From Mytilisepta virgata (taxonomy: Eukaryota; Mollusca; Bivalvia; Mytilida; Mytilidae): DNA of 64,000 nt. This document shows, one piece after another, positions 24,727-35,900 of this stretch (position 1 is the stretch's first letter; every line of letters begins with the position of its first letter). Both the position numbers and the translations under genes were made by a program. The stretch is taken from contig CM051508.1 in assembly GCA_028015205.1 (NCBI GenBank), positions 13,100,001-13,164,000 of the forward strand, in the 5' to 3' direction. The notes beneath the pieces are model-generated. The model was not told the DNA's origin and ran no database searches. It was given only the letters and a program-made list of their open reading frames with translations.

Positions 24727-25640
24727 TTTTTAGCCCACCTGACCCGAAGTGTCAAGTGAGCTTTTCTCATCACTTGGCATCCGTCGTTCGGCATCTGTCA
24801 TCCTTCGTCTGTCATCCCCCGTCTGTCGTCCTCTGTTAACTTTTACAAAAATCTTCTCCTCATAGGGGTAAACTGCAGTTTTTGTCTGCATTCTCAAAAA
24901 CTAAAGCATTTAGAGCAAAACTGGCATGGGGTAAAAAGGTTCATCAGGTGAAGATCTACCTGCCATAAAATTTTCAGAGAATCGCTCAACCCATTGATGG
25001 GTTATTGCCCCTGAATTGTTAATTTTAAGGAAATTTTGCAGTTTTCGGTTATTATCTTAAATATTATTATAGATAAGACAAACTGTAAACAGCAAAAATG
25101 TTCAACAAAGTAAGATCTACAAATAAGTCAATATGACCAAAATCATTGATTGACCCCTTATAGGAGTTTTTGCCCTTTAAAGACGGCATTTGGCATAAAT
25201 TTTCCTGTAAAGATCTTCTCCTCTGAAACCACTAGGCCATTTGGGACCAAACTTTGGTGGAATGGTCCAAAATTATGTCCAGCATCCCCGACTTGCAACC
25301 GACATGGCTGCTGTTAATAAAAATATAAAAAAAGGGGGGGGATGAATTTCAAAAATCTTCTTCTATGAAACTACAGATCCAGTTGGAACCAAACGTTGCA
25401 GTATTGGTCCTTAGGAGGTTCTCTTTCAGAAATATGTCCGATGACCCGCACTGTTAACCAAGATGGCCGGCACAGCAGAACCTTGTTTAACATAAAACTC
25501 TATAGGAAAATTCATTTAAAAATCTTCTTGTCTGAAACAACATGACCAATTGGAACCAGACTAGGCAGCAATGGTCTTTAGGAGGTCATCTTTGAGAAAT
25601 TTGTCCAATTTTGTGCACCCTCTGATCCTCTAGATTACTG
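24727..25640 (+). repeat. Long interspersed repeat with degenerate internal units
   Basis: Starts AGCCCACCTGACCCGAAGTG. After GTCTGTC-rich sequence it repeats a unit built around AAAAATCTTCTCCTCTGAAA and GGAACCAAACTTGG, at about 24,845, 25,205, 25,355 and 25,525. I believe I have seen similar repeats in bivalve genomes (from memory). No coding frame; the frame at 25,635-25,967 (-) starts at its edge and has no recognisable domain. Confidence 0.5.
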
Positions 25641-25899
25641 TCTTTTCTTCTGCTGAATTGCCCCTAATGTTTTATGAAAGCTGACTCCAATTTTTTTGTG
25701 CCTTTCATTCATTTTTACATCATATACCACAAACACATGTGATGTTGAAGAAAAAGTGCAAGTCCTGTTTCTGGAAGTTTGACCAAGGTTGACTTTTAAG
25801 AAAACTGTCATTTTAAACATACAGAGTAGTGAGTTGTTGAAGTGTAAGACACAAAGTAGTGATACAGGTTTGCTTTGATTGGTCCAATAACTACGATTG

Positions 25900-26125
25900 A
25901 TTAAACAGTAGGGTGTGGGTTTAGAATGGATGCCCTTTACATCTGTCCATGAATCTTGTAAACACAACTCCTCTAAAACTATCTACTGGATTTCACAAAG
26001 ACAATGCACCAAATAAAACATGCATCCTGTTTGAAGGGGAGATAATCTAACTGGGGCAACATTATAAAAATGTTGAGCATGGGTATGATTTTGCAAGATT
26101 GCTCACAGAACTTCTAGTTTTCTGA
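25900..26125. repeat. Interspersed repeat, shares words with 30.5 kb
   Basis: CTTGTAAACACAACTCCTCT followed by AAAACTATCTACTGG parallels GTAAGCGCAACTCCTCCTAA at about 30,580. Both end with an AACTTCTAGTTT or CAGTTCTAGTTT word. Diverged copies of one family; nature unknown. Confidence 0.35.
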
Positions 26126-26983
26126 AACAGATGATTTCATATTTGAAAAAATAGATGAAGCCATTTCGGCAACATTAGACTTGAGACATGAGTTTATATA
26201 CATATCAAGTGTACATGTAAAAGGCGCCTGTTTTAATCAAGATCTAAATGAGTAATGAAAATTAATATGACCTGTTCCAAGTGATTGCCTTTCTTATTTA
26301 AATTTGATCCAGTGAAAAGTAGACTATTAATTTAAATCAGGTGAAATCCTGTTTGAAAAAGGTCATTTAAATAGAGAAATTCAAATACCAATCCTCATTT
26401 GTAGGTGTATAATTTTATTTCTTTTGTTAAAAATTTTGAGTTCCTGTTTCTGTCATCTACATATTGAACTTGTACATGTTTCATCTTCCATATTTTCTTT
26501 CTAACAAGAAAGTAATATTTTACTTAGATTTTTTAGGTAAGTCCATTTGTATTTTACTTATGAAAATGTAAAGATATGGGGTACCCCTCATAGGACTGAA
26601 CACTTTCTCACATGATGAAAGATTTTTGTTCAACTTATTTCCTATAAACAAGAATCGTGTGGTTTAAAAAAACATTGTAGTTCAATGCCCAAGGGAAATT
26701 GCAGTTATTTTAAGCACTTACTGAATGTTTTTATCTCACATGTTTTTAAAAAATACCTGATTGGTCATTTCATATGCCCTTTTAATCAGTACCATGCAGT
26801 ATTATCCAGTAGAAAAAGTGTAATATCAGGATTTTTTCCAGATTCCACAGGAAGTGTTCTTAGATGCAAGGGGCTTTTTTGTTTTGATTGTAAGCTTTGA
26901 GCCTTTAACTCATAATTATACATGTACATAGATCTGACAGGTATTTGAACAGCAAGATGAGGGACAGCAATAAAAGCACTATT

Positions 26984-27237
26984 CATTTTAAAATACACCA
27001 TTTGTGAGGATGGTCTCAGTAAGAGATACTAAGTCTGTCAGATAAGGACGATAAATGGCTGTCCAGTGTTAAGGGAGAGCAGCACCCTTAGCACGATATA
27101 GAGTCCTCTGTAGATGTTGAAAAAAGAGTTGGCTAAAATGTCGCTAAAGGGACTGCTTTTGCACTCACCAAGTGGAGAGGAATCTGTATAAGTTGATATA
27201 ACTTGTTTCCCAATCCACTATAAATAAATAAGTAACT
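26984..27237 (+). mobile_element. SINE-B copy lacking its tRNA head
   Basis: The body GTTAAGGGAGAGCAGCACCC, then CCAAGTGGAGAGG and the tail CCACTATAAATAAATAAG match the SINE-B copies. The promoter head is absent and replaced by about 25 bp of unrelated sequence. AAAAGCACTATT flanks it exactly at 26,972-26,983 and 27,238-27,249, so it integrated already truncated. Confidence 0.75.
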
Positions 27238-27470
27238 AAAAGCACTATTTAGTGGCTGACTGTGTTATATTTCAATATTGTATGAAATAAAAGATAAAAT
27301 CTTAACACAAAATCTGTACACATCATGGGCAAAAGTTAAGCAAAGGAATGGGGTTCAATTTCACAAATAACGACTATGGTTATTCATTAATGTGACCAGA
27401 TTTCTGGTCCTCATTGTTTAAATTCTGTTGATGTCCTGGAACCAGTCTCGATCTTAATCTTTTAAATGTT

Positions 27471-27796
27471 TAGACCACACCAAATTGATCTTTTGTTCTT
27501 TGGATTTTATATATATACATGTATAGCCACTCTGACTTTTGGATTACCAGTATGTAAATATTTTGCCGCTTTATTTTGCAAAAATGCTGAAATACGACCA
27601 AAATTCTTCATTTTTCAATAAATTAAAAAAAGAAAGTATTCACCTGCTCCCAAAATTTTAGTTTAAAAAATGTGTGTCGCACATAAATTTGCTAAAAACT
27701 AGTCCTCAAGAAAAAATTTTGTTAATTTCGCTCGCTCGCACTTATATTTACCATCCAAAAATCCAAAGAACTAAATTACAATTTGCCATGGCCTTA
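27471..27796 (+). mobile_element. MITE-2 family copy
   Basis: Begins TAGACCACACCAAATTGATC then TTCTTTGGATTTT, and ends AAATCCAAAGAACTAAATTA followed by TTGCCATGGCCTTA. The imperfect terminal inverted repeats are about 40 bp. Best-preserved member of the family in this window. Confidence 0.75.
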
Positions 27797-28189
27797 TAAA
27801 ATTGGTAGCAACACTCTTATTGCTATTCTTCAATTCAAAATAACCGAGATACCTTAAACGTGGAGAAAAATCTCACACCCTATTGCAATATCAAGACAAC
27901 CCTTAGAATTAATTTGCCACACTTTATTTTTAAACATTGACCTTGTTTTAGTTGTATATTAGATGATATGGTGATCTTAACACCTCGAAGACATTTATGT
28001 AAACAACTTATGTATGTACCATAAAAAATTAATGATCCATTCCTGTTTTGAAAATGACCATTTTATATTTAAATGTATAGAGATAAAAATCTTACTATTG
28101 TATGTAAAATGCTTCTCATTGTAATATATATATGTTCAACATTTGAGATTTGGGAACAAACCTGATTTTGATTCTGGGGTAAAAGAAGG

Positions 28190-28600
28190 AAATTGAAAAA
28201 TAAAAAAAATGTCATAAAAAAAACCTGTGATTGAAAATAAAATGCTGGACTGAAAAATATTCCCTATGTATAACTTTTTTACAAAATCATGAAATTTGGT
28301 ATTTTCAAAGCAACTGATTTTTACTTAAACTCAAAAATGTATGAACAACAAAAAATTGAATCCACAGTATTCCCTAATCCAGTTCCACATGATTTGTGGA
28401 TAGCAATAAAAGCACTATTCCTTTGTTTTGGCATAAAAAATTAAGGCAGGCTGTAAAAATGTGATTGAAAATAAAATGTAGGAGTGAATATTTCCTATTT
28501 ATAAATTTTTACAAAATCATAAAATTTGGTATTTTTAAAACAACTGATTTTTTTTTATTAAACTCAAAAATGAACATTCACAAAATAAAATGAATCCAAA
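28190..28600. repeat. Local tandem duplication, ~234-bp unit
   Basis: TGTGATTGAAAATAAAATG occurs at 28,226 and 28,460. The following words (ACAAAATCATGAAATTTGGT against ACAAAATCATAAAATTTGGT, then AACTGATTTTT) keep the same spacing. Two diverged copies in direct orientation, about 1.3 kb upstream of the villin start codon. Confidence 0.7.
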
Positions 28601-28718
28601 TTATTTTCTGATTTATTTCCAGAAATATGTATAATTGTGACTTCACCATGAAACACAGTTCATTTTCTATGTTTCTTTGCTTACATACTTTTTTCATTCA
28701 GCATTCAAACTCATTTGT

Positions 28719-28987
28719 GGGGCCTCGGTGGCCGAGTGGTCTAGGTAGTTTGTCATGACTACTAATGATCACTAGCCTGTCAACACTGGGGTTGTGAGTT
28801 TGAATCTCACCTGTGGCGGGGTGTGTTCGACTCGATCTTAATTGATAAGGATTGCCAATTTTCCTACCAAAGATCGGTGGTTCTCTCCGGGTACTCCTGC
28901 TCCCTCCACCAATAAAAACTGGCCCTTGTGAAATGGCCAAATGTGCTGAAAACGGCGTTAAACCACAACTAAACAAACAAACAATAT
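28719..28987 (+). mobile_element. SINE-A copy with 11-bp target duplication
   Basis: Full-length member: GGCCTCGGTGGCCGAGTGGT head, GTTGTGAGTTTGAATCTCAC B-box region, CCAATAAAAACTGGCCC body and AACTAAACAAACAAAC tail. AACTCATTTGT flanks it at 28,708-28,718 and 28,988-28,998. It sits about 0.85 kb upstream of the villin coding start. Confidence 0.9.
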
Positions 28988-29023
28988 AACTCATTTGTTG
29001 TTATACATATATTGGAATTTGTG

Positions 29024-29420
29024 TCAATAATTGATCCAATGCATCCCTTCTGTAATTAATTTTGACCTCAGGTCAAGGACATTAACATTTTGTAATGTTG
29101 CATGACATTTTTAAATTTTATTCTTTTCAATTTTAGGACTTGTCAATACTAAAGAATTAACAGTAAAGACAGTAAACTTCACACCCCTCCTTTTAAATTC
29201 CTGCTTGGGGAAAATATAATATGGTATAGAATATTTGCCAAAAATTGTTCCAATGTATCCATTTTATTTATTTTTCACCTCAGGAAGGACACTAACATTT
29301 TGTAATTTTATTCTTTTATTAATTTAGGACCTTGTCAATACTAAAATAGTAAACTTCACACCCTCCTTTTAAATTCCAGCTTGGGGCTTAATATATTATG
29401 GTAGAGAAATAATGAATTAA
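29024..29420. repeat. Local tandem duplication, ~214-bp unit
   Basis: TTGATCCAATGCATCC against TTGTTCCAATGTATCC, GACATTAACATTTTGTAAT against GACACTAACATTTTGTAAT, and CTTCACACCCCTCCTTTTAA against CTTCACACCCTCCTTTTAAA keep order and spacing. It ends about 400 bp before the villin start codon. Confidence 0.7.
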
Positions 29421-29646
29421 GTCCTCTATAGATTTTACCCCTAATATTATCTATGATTAGGTCATCATATTGTCAGCTATTGTTAATGATTATATTATAA
29501 GTCTGCTGAACCACACAACACTTTAAAAAAATCCCATAATTCAAAGCCTCAGACCCGATTGACCGTTACAAAATAAATACCAGTGTTAATCGTGTAGTCC
29601 ATCTTAACACATCGTAATTGTTTGATTGGTAAGGTTGATTAGAATC

Positions 29647-29822
29647 TGTAAACACAGGTAACTTGTATACCTGCACTACAGGGTGTATTTCTGTAACGTC
29701 ACACTTCATTGATTAGTCTATTTATAATTCATTCACCTACGAAAATATTTATACTGTGACCGGTAGTTTATAAATTTCCCATTTACTATTTTGTAGATTT
29801 GGAGTATTAGACAAGTGAAATC
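29647..29822 (+). promoter_or_regulatory. Possible villin promoter or 5' UTR acceptor
   Basis: Two readings fit. (1) A proximal promoter: TGTAAACA (forkhead-type word) at 29,647, TAACGTCA (CRE-like) at 29,694 and a TATA-like TATTTATAA at 29,719 would give a 5' UTR of about 75 nt. (2) A spliced 5' UTR: TTTACTATTTTGTAG ends at 29,795 like a 3' splice site, and the start exon would then begin at 29,796 with the true promoter further upstream. The sequence alone does not decide between them. Confidence 0.25.
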
Positions 29823-29900
29823 ATGGCTAACGTAGATGCAGCGTTTAGAGTGATTGACCCTAGGAGTAAAAAGTCTATCTTCCATATATGGAGAATTGAG
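29823..29900 (+). CDS. Villin-like exon 1 (start codon)
   Basis: Residues 1-26. ATG follows AAGTGAAATC. Encodes the start of G1 ([20 protein letters not shown]). Donor GTAATG at 29,901; intron 1 is phase 0 and about 2.45 kb. The short N-terminus before AFRVID is normal for villin. Confidence 0.93.
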
Positions 29901-32900
29901 GTAATGTTTGAAAATTATCAATTATGTTTTAACTTAAATCTTTAAATATTTGTGTTGATATGAAGAAACAGAGGCGTGGCATGCCAATTTTATCATTATG
30001 TTGCATGACTAAATGGCATTTTGATATAATATCATAAAGGTGGGGTCACAGTGATTTTTAATAAACTGGTTTTACCTAACATTTAAATTACTACGAATTA
30101 TATAAGTGTATGTAATTAATAGTGAATTGGTTATTGACTTTCCTCTAGAGTGAAAAGTTATTAGTGGAGAAATCATGGATTAGAATGTATATCAATGGCT
30201 TTTTGATAAGTCAGTTACTGAGAAAGCAGTCTAGACTATTCAAGGACTTTTATTTGTTATTTTTCAAAGAAAGATACATGCATCATTAGCATATGAAGTA
30301 ATTTCAAAGCTGATGTAGAAATGCATGAGATTTTCAAAATGTTCCTATTATTTATTGATTATTTTAGGGATTGGGAGTTGAATAAGCTAGACTCTGAAAA
30401 CAGGGGACCCTTAAAATTTCTAAAACCAGCCACATACCATTCTAAGAAAAGAATTTGGGATAACATGGGTCATTAAATTTCAGCAGCAAGTATTTTTATA
30501 CCCCCTGCAAAGGAAGTTTTGGAAAGGGGGGGGGGTATATAGGAATCACCCTGTCTGTCCTGTCTGTCTGTCCATGTACGTTGTAAGCGCAACTCCTCCT
30601 AAACCGTAAAAATAAATGGATTTTTTATGAAACTATATGAAGGTTGGGCATCATAGATTATGTAGATGTGTATGAAGCAAGATAATTATCCCTGGATGAT
30701 TGCAAAGGTGATGGAGATTTTAAGTGCAAGTCCTAGTATTGGAAGCGGAGGGTATCACTAAGTGAGGTCACTGACAGTTCTAGTTTGGAAGGGGAGTGTG
30801 GAGTCAGGAAGAAGCACGTCATTTAAGACAACTGCTACTTAACAAACAATTGTAAAGTGATCTTGAAGAAATTGTTGCATTTAAGTTCAAGAAATTTTTA
30901 TCTTTAAAGTACATGTATGAGAGGATTGAAATTTTCAGGACACACTCTCCAGCCAAGGGCTTTTCAGTACTGAAAATTATCGGCGTCATAGGTCAAAAGA
31001 CTTACAAAGAACATGTAGGGTACAGAAATTTACGAGCTTGGGTATATGCAATTGATCAGTACCATTATTCCTATATTGTCCTGATTATATAAACCATAAA
31101 ATAATAGGGATATCTATTTGCACCCTAGGTGATAAGCCTTGAGATGAAAATTTTTTGGGCTGTTACATAGACCACATACAATGACCAGCTGATAAAAAAA
31201 ACCTAGTCCCCAGCGTCAGCCTTATGCTATTTTCAACCCTTGAATGATTTAAATGTATGTAGGTAAAACGAAATTCCAGGAAAATGCCAAAATATGTGTT
31301 CTTTAAAATTTATGGAATGCTCCTCTGCAGTTACACATGTCTTAAAGTTAACAACACATTGCAAGATCTTGTTACGTTTTTTAAATTAAATAGCTGTAAA
31401 AATTTTTCATTCTTTTCATTTATTCTTTTAAACTAATATAAGGTCAAATTGAGTGTTCATTTCTCAATAAAAAGATTATCAATTATATTTATGCAGAAAG
31501 CTGTGTTGGCAAAAGTTGTACAAGTTTTATACGATTTTATTTTTAATGACCTTGAATTTTAAATTACTAACTGAGAGAAATATTTGGGGGAAATGAATAG
31601 CGGCATTTGTAATGTAAATGACATAAAGTTGTAGGTTGAACTCGGTAATTTTCAGATCATTTAAATGTACAAATGTAGAAGTTTTATATCAAATGACTAC
31701 ATAATACAACTTTTCAGAAAATTTTTTAATTTCTGCCTGTTTGTTTATGTATATTTTATAATGTTTTGGGGAATACTGGTATAGGAGGGGAGGGGGGGTT
31801 GTATTTTTTCTTAAATAACTGTAAACAATAACCTAATTACATATTAGTTAGATGTACTTCTCTGTCACGCACATTTTTCCTTCTTTTGGAAAAATTAGCT
31901 ATATATAGATTTTTGAAGTCCATAGTATATTTTTGCTTCAAAGATAATATCTTTAAAATGATAGATTATTTCAGCATTTGCCATCCCCCAATCCCAGCCC
32001 CCTTTCACTCAATCTGTCTATCTTTGCTCTGAACACCCCTTGTTACTCATCCCCAAAGACAAAGGTAGATAACTATTCTTGTCTCCCTTCTTCCTAAGGG
32101 CTAAAGAGAGTCTATTTTATTATCTCCCACGGTAACTCAAGAGGTAAGTGAAAGGCCTTTCATTAAGTATGCAATGAAATACATATTTCATTGTGATTTA
32201 TTAAAGAGAATTCTATAACCAGGAAACTAATATACGTTAATTTCCTTTAAACAACGAAGTTTTACTAAGCTACAAAAACTGATATGAGTTCACAGTAAGC
32301 CAGTTATGTAGTGTTTACTCAATGTACTAAAAAAAAATTTTTCTTTTCAGAAAATGAATGTTGTATCTGTTCCCAAAGAACAATATGGTAACTTTTACAA
32401 AGGGGATTCCTATATAGTATTATCTGTAAGTATCAACCTGTGTAAAGTGAAGTTTATTGACTGTTTTCTTGCCCCATGTGCAACTCGTAACAATGAAAAG
32501 ATGGCGGCACAGATTTTGATTATTGGGTGAAAGCTATACTTTTCACAAGAATAAATTATAATGCATTCTGATCTAGAGTACTGTTGACACATATGTTTAT
32601 GGGAAGGACAGTCGTTTGCAACCATTTGAAGTATTTAAAATATTCTTCAATTTTTGAGCAGTGCTCAATTTTCTAATACATAATGGACGTGCCCTTTAAA
32701 CACTTACATTGCAGGTTCCAGGTAAGTTTTGGTTGATTGTTTTCATGCCATCTTCACTTGTGGGAACAGAAATAAAACTAAATTTATATTGATGCACTAT
32801 AAACTTCAAAACTTAGAAATTATGTAGGGCAAGTCACAATCTCTCACTTGCCACCGAGGCAAGTGCAAGAAAAATCTTGTTTCAAACCCTGTAAACACGA

Positions 32901-35900
32901 GGTAATTAGTATGTTCATTTAAATTAACAGGTAATTTGTTTAAAGCAATAAAAAACACCTCCCAATTCATTGTTACACATTTATACAGTCTAGTAATTGT
33001 AGTTAGAAATCAGGGGAGGTTATAAGCATTTAGTTGAATATGGGTCAGTTTATAGGCAAACTGTGAAAGAATCTGAAATAATGAATAATTTCCATCTATG
33101 TTTTATTCTTTTGAGAAATAACACTTTGTTAAAATAGTCTAATTTATAGTTATTTTCTCACACCAATGTAATGAAGAGATGTGAGAATTTATAGATGGGC
33201 TCCCAAGAGTCTCAGTAGACTTAAGCTAGAGGTTTAATGCTTTTTAGTTGCCAGTGGTAGAAGTTGCATAACAATTTTAAAAAAAAAGCTTTCTCATAAA
33301 AAAATATTCATGTTTTTAACAACTGGATCACAGTGTTTTGTGAAAGAGTGATACCTTTATACATATATAGGAAAGGGCTTCATTGGCTAAATGGTCCAGG
33401 AGCTCGTCGTCATCATATCTTCTAATGGTGACTTGCCTAGCAACACTAAAAGTGAGAATTTGAATTTGGCTTGAGATATAGTAGGTTTAACTATTGTCAT
33501 GATTGACTGAGGTTGCCAGTTTTCTTGGCGAAGACAGGACAACATGGCTTTCTCCACTCATAAAAACTGGCCAGCATGATACAGCTAATAACCTGTATGC
33601 AGAAGATTGTGTAAAACTATTCCGGATAGAGAACAATACATATACTCTCGCATTTGTCTTTTCGAAGAAAATACCCCATACTATAAATGGATTAACCCTG
33701 AGGACTTTGCATAATCTGACCAAAATTTTATAATATCTTAATATTTATGGGTGGATTATTTGTAGCTCATGTATAATTTTTCAATCAGGTTGCGGAAGAA
33801 GGAGACGAGAGAGGTTGTAACGTAAAGGTATATAAACCCCAAACAATGGCATTGAATTTTGCTGAGAGCTGAGTTTTTGATTTGCTTCATTAAATATTTT
33901 TGATTTGTAGTGTATTTACCAAACTGAGAAAATATTATTATTTGGATATCAGTTTTTGTGGTGCATTAATATAATTCATTGGTTCATGGGTTGATAATTT
34001 TGTAGTTTTGGTCCTTTACATTAACATATTTATACTTTAATTAACTGATTATTGTGTGTTCAATATACTATGTTGTCGGGTAATTCGGCACAGCGTTTAA
34101 TTTGGCGCATTCAAATCATTTTCATGTTAATGCGCCGAATAGGACAATGCACAGAATTACGCGAAATAACTGTACTCCTGGTTCTTTTATGAAAATGTAG
34201 TGTACAAACATTTTTATAAAGTAAGATATGTTTTAGAAGTCATTATGGTTCAAAATTTTGGAAACAGTTATAACTTGCTTTTATCTAGCAGATTCACATT
34301 TGTCTTTGGTGATGTCATACCATGCAAAGAAATGAATCGAGCTTTTCTTAAGGATGATCGCTGGTCTAATAAGAAATAAATAGGATTTGAAATAGGTGTT
34401 TTAGTTTGAGAGAACATATGAATAAATATAAAAAATATAGGTTCATGTGCCCATGTTGAAAATTTGCAGGAATTGGGTTTTCTCTGGATTTTTCATTGTC
34501 TTTACATTGACAACTTCAGTCTTTCAAAAATGTATGAAAAAAAAAAAAAGGATCTCATAAAATTTTCTCAAATACCATTTTAAGGTATATGATTGAATTA
34601 TAAAAGAAAAAGTGGGGGTTCATGGGCAAAAAATTTCATGTTTAAGAAATGGATAAAACCCAAGGATTCCGAAAATCTGACAAAAAGACCAAAACATGAC
34701 CAGCGAGCATCCTTAATTGAAGAATATATTGACCAGAAAGATAATTGGGATTCACCCAGGCAATTTTGCTGCCAATATAGGCAACAAAAGGTTCACTTAT
34801 AGCTTTAAAGAGATTTTCATGAAAACCAATTACATGATTTATATTGGACATACAGTATTGATAAATTTATACTTTGTTTGAAACTTAAATTTATGCTTTT
34901 TAAAGATATATATACTAAAACCACAAAAATGGTACACCACAGATGATGATGATCTCAGATTTATATAATCATATTGTAGAGTGATAGTGATATTGCCTCC
35001 CTTAAATCACCAGGCTGCTTGCAGAATTCACGTTTCTTAGAATATCTTGACTAAAATATGTGCCATTTCTTTTTCAGACATAATTAATTTTTTACTTGGA
35101 AAATTTCATCTGTATATATGTAACAAAAAAAAATTATTCTGTTTAATAATTCATTGAAGAAATTTTCTGTGAAAAGGTTCCTGATAGAATAAATCTTACA
35201 GAAAATTTGTTCCACTGGAACCTATTTCACAGGAACATATTTTAGCTGGCATAGGCACTGATTTGACAGTTTATGCAATAAACAAGACAGTTCTAACTGT
35301 CTCCCTTTGCTTCTGTTGATTATCTACCCTGAAGAAGGGCAGATAACAGAGTAGTGTTTCTCATTAGATAAAGATATATTTCTTAAATAGCTTTCAGCAC
35401 CACATATAAATTAGAATTTTTTGACACCCAGCTTCAGGTATTTCTTTAACATGGCCTTTATTTTGCTGTTGGTGTGCGGGAAAGTTTTGCTTCGGTAATT
35501 GAATGAACCTATGGATATAAATATTGCAAAGATTTTCACAAGGCTTAAGAGTAGAATTTTGATTCTAATATGACCTGCAGTGGCTTCAAACTCTTTCAAT
35601 ATACATCCGTGGTAAAATTTCGATATTTTGATTCCAACTTCACAGATGTCAGATGGTTTGTTTGACAACATCATAGTAAAGTTTTCCACAAGCTTTAACA
35701 ACATCATAGTATAACTTGCATTTTGTAATGCCGTCTTTTAGCACAGGTAGACCCTTTATACTGATTGCTAGTGGTAAAATATCATTATATAAGGCCTACC
35801 TTTGGTTAAATCAGGATATTTTGTTATCCTCGATCTCAACGAGGTGGCAGGGATAATGTTTTGCTGTTCACTGTACATACACGGTACATACATATGTACT

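Noticed and set aside
25635..25967. 110-codon minus-strand frame
   Set aside because: It starts at the edge of an interspersed repeat, has low-complexity content and matches no family I know.
35411..35707. 98-codon minus-strand frame in intron 3
   Set aside because: Short internal direct repeats (ACAACATCATAGT) and hydrophobic low-complexity sequence; no splice context or recognisable domain.
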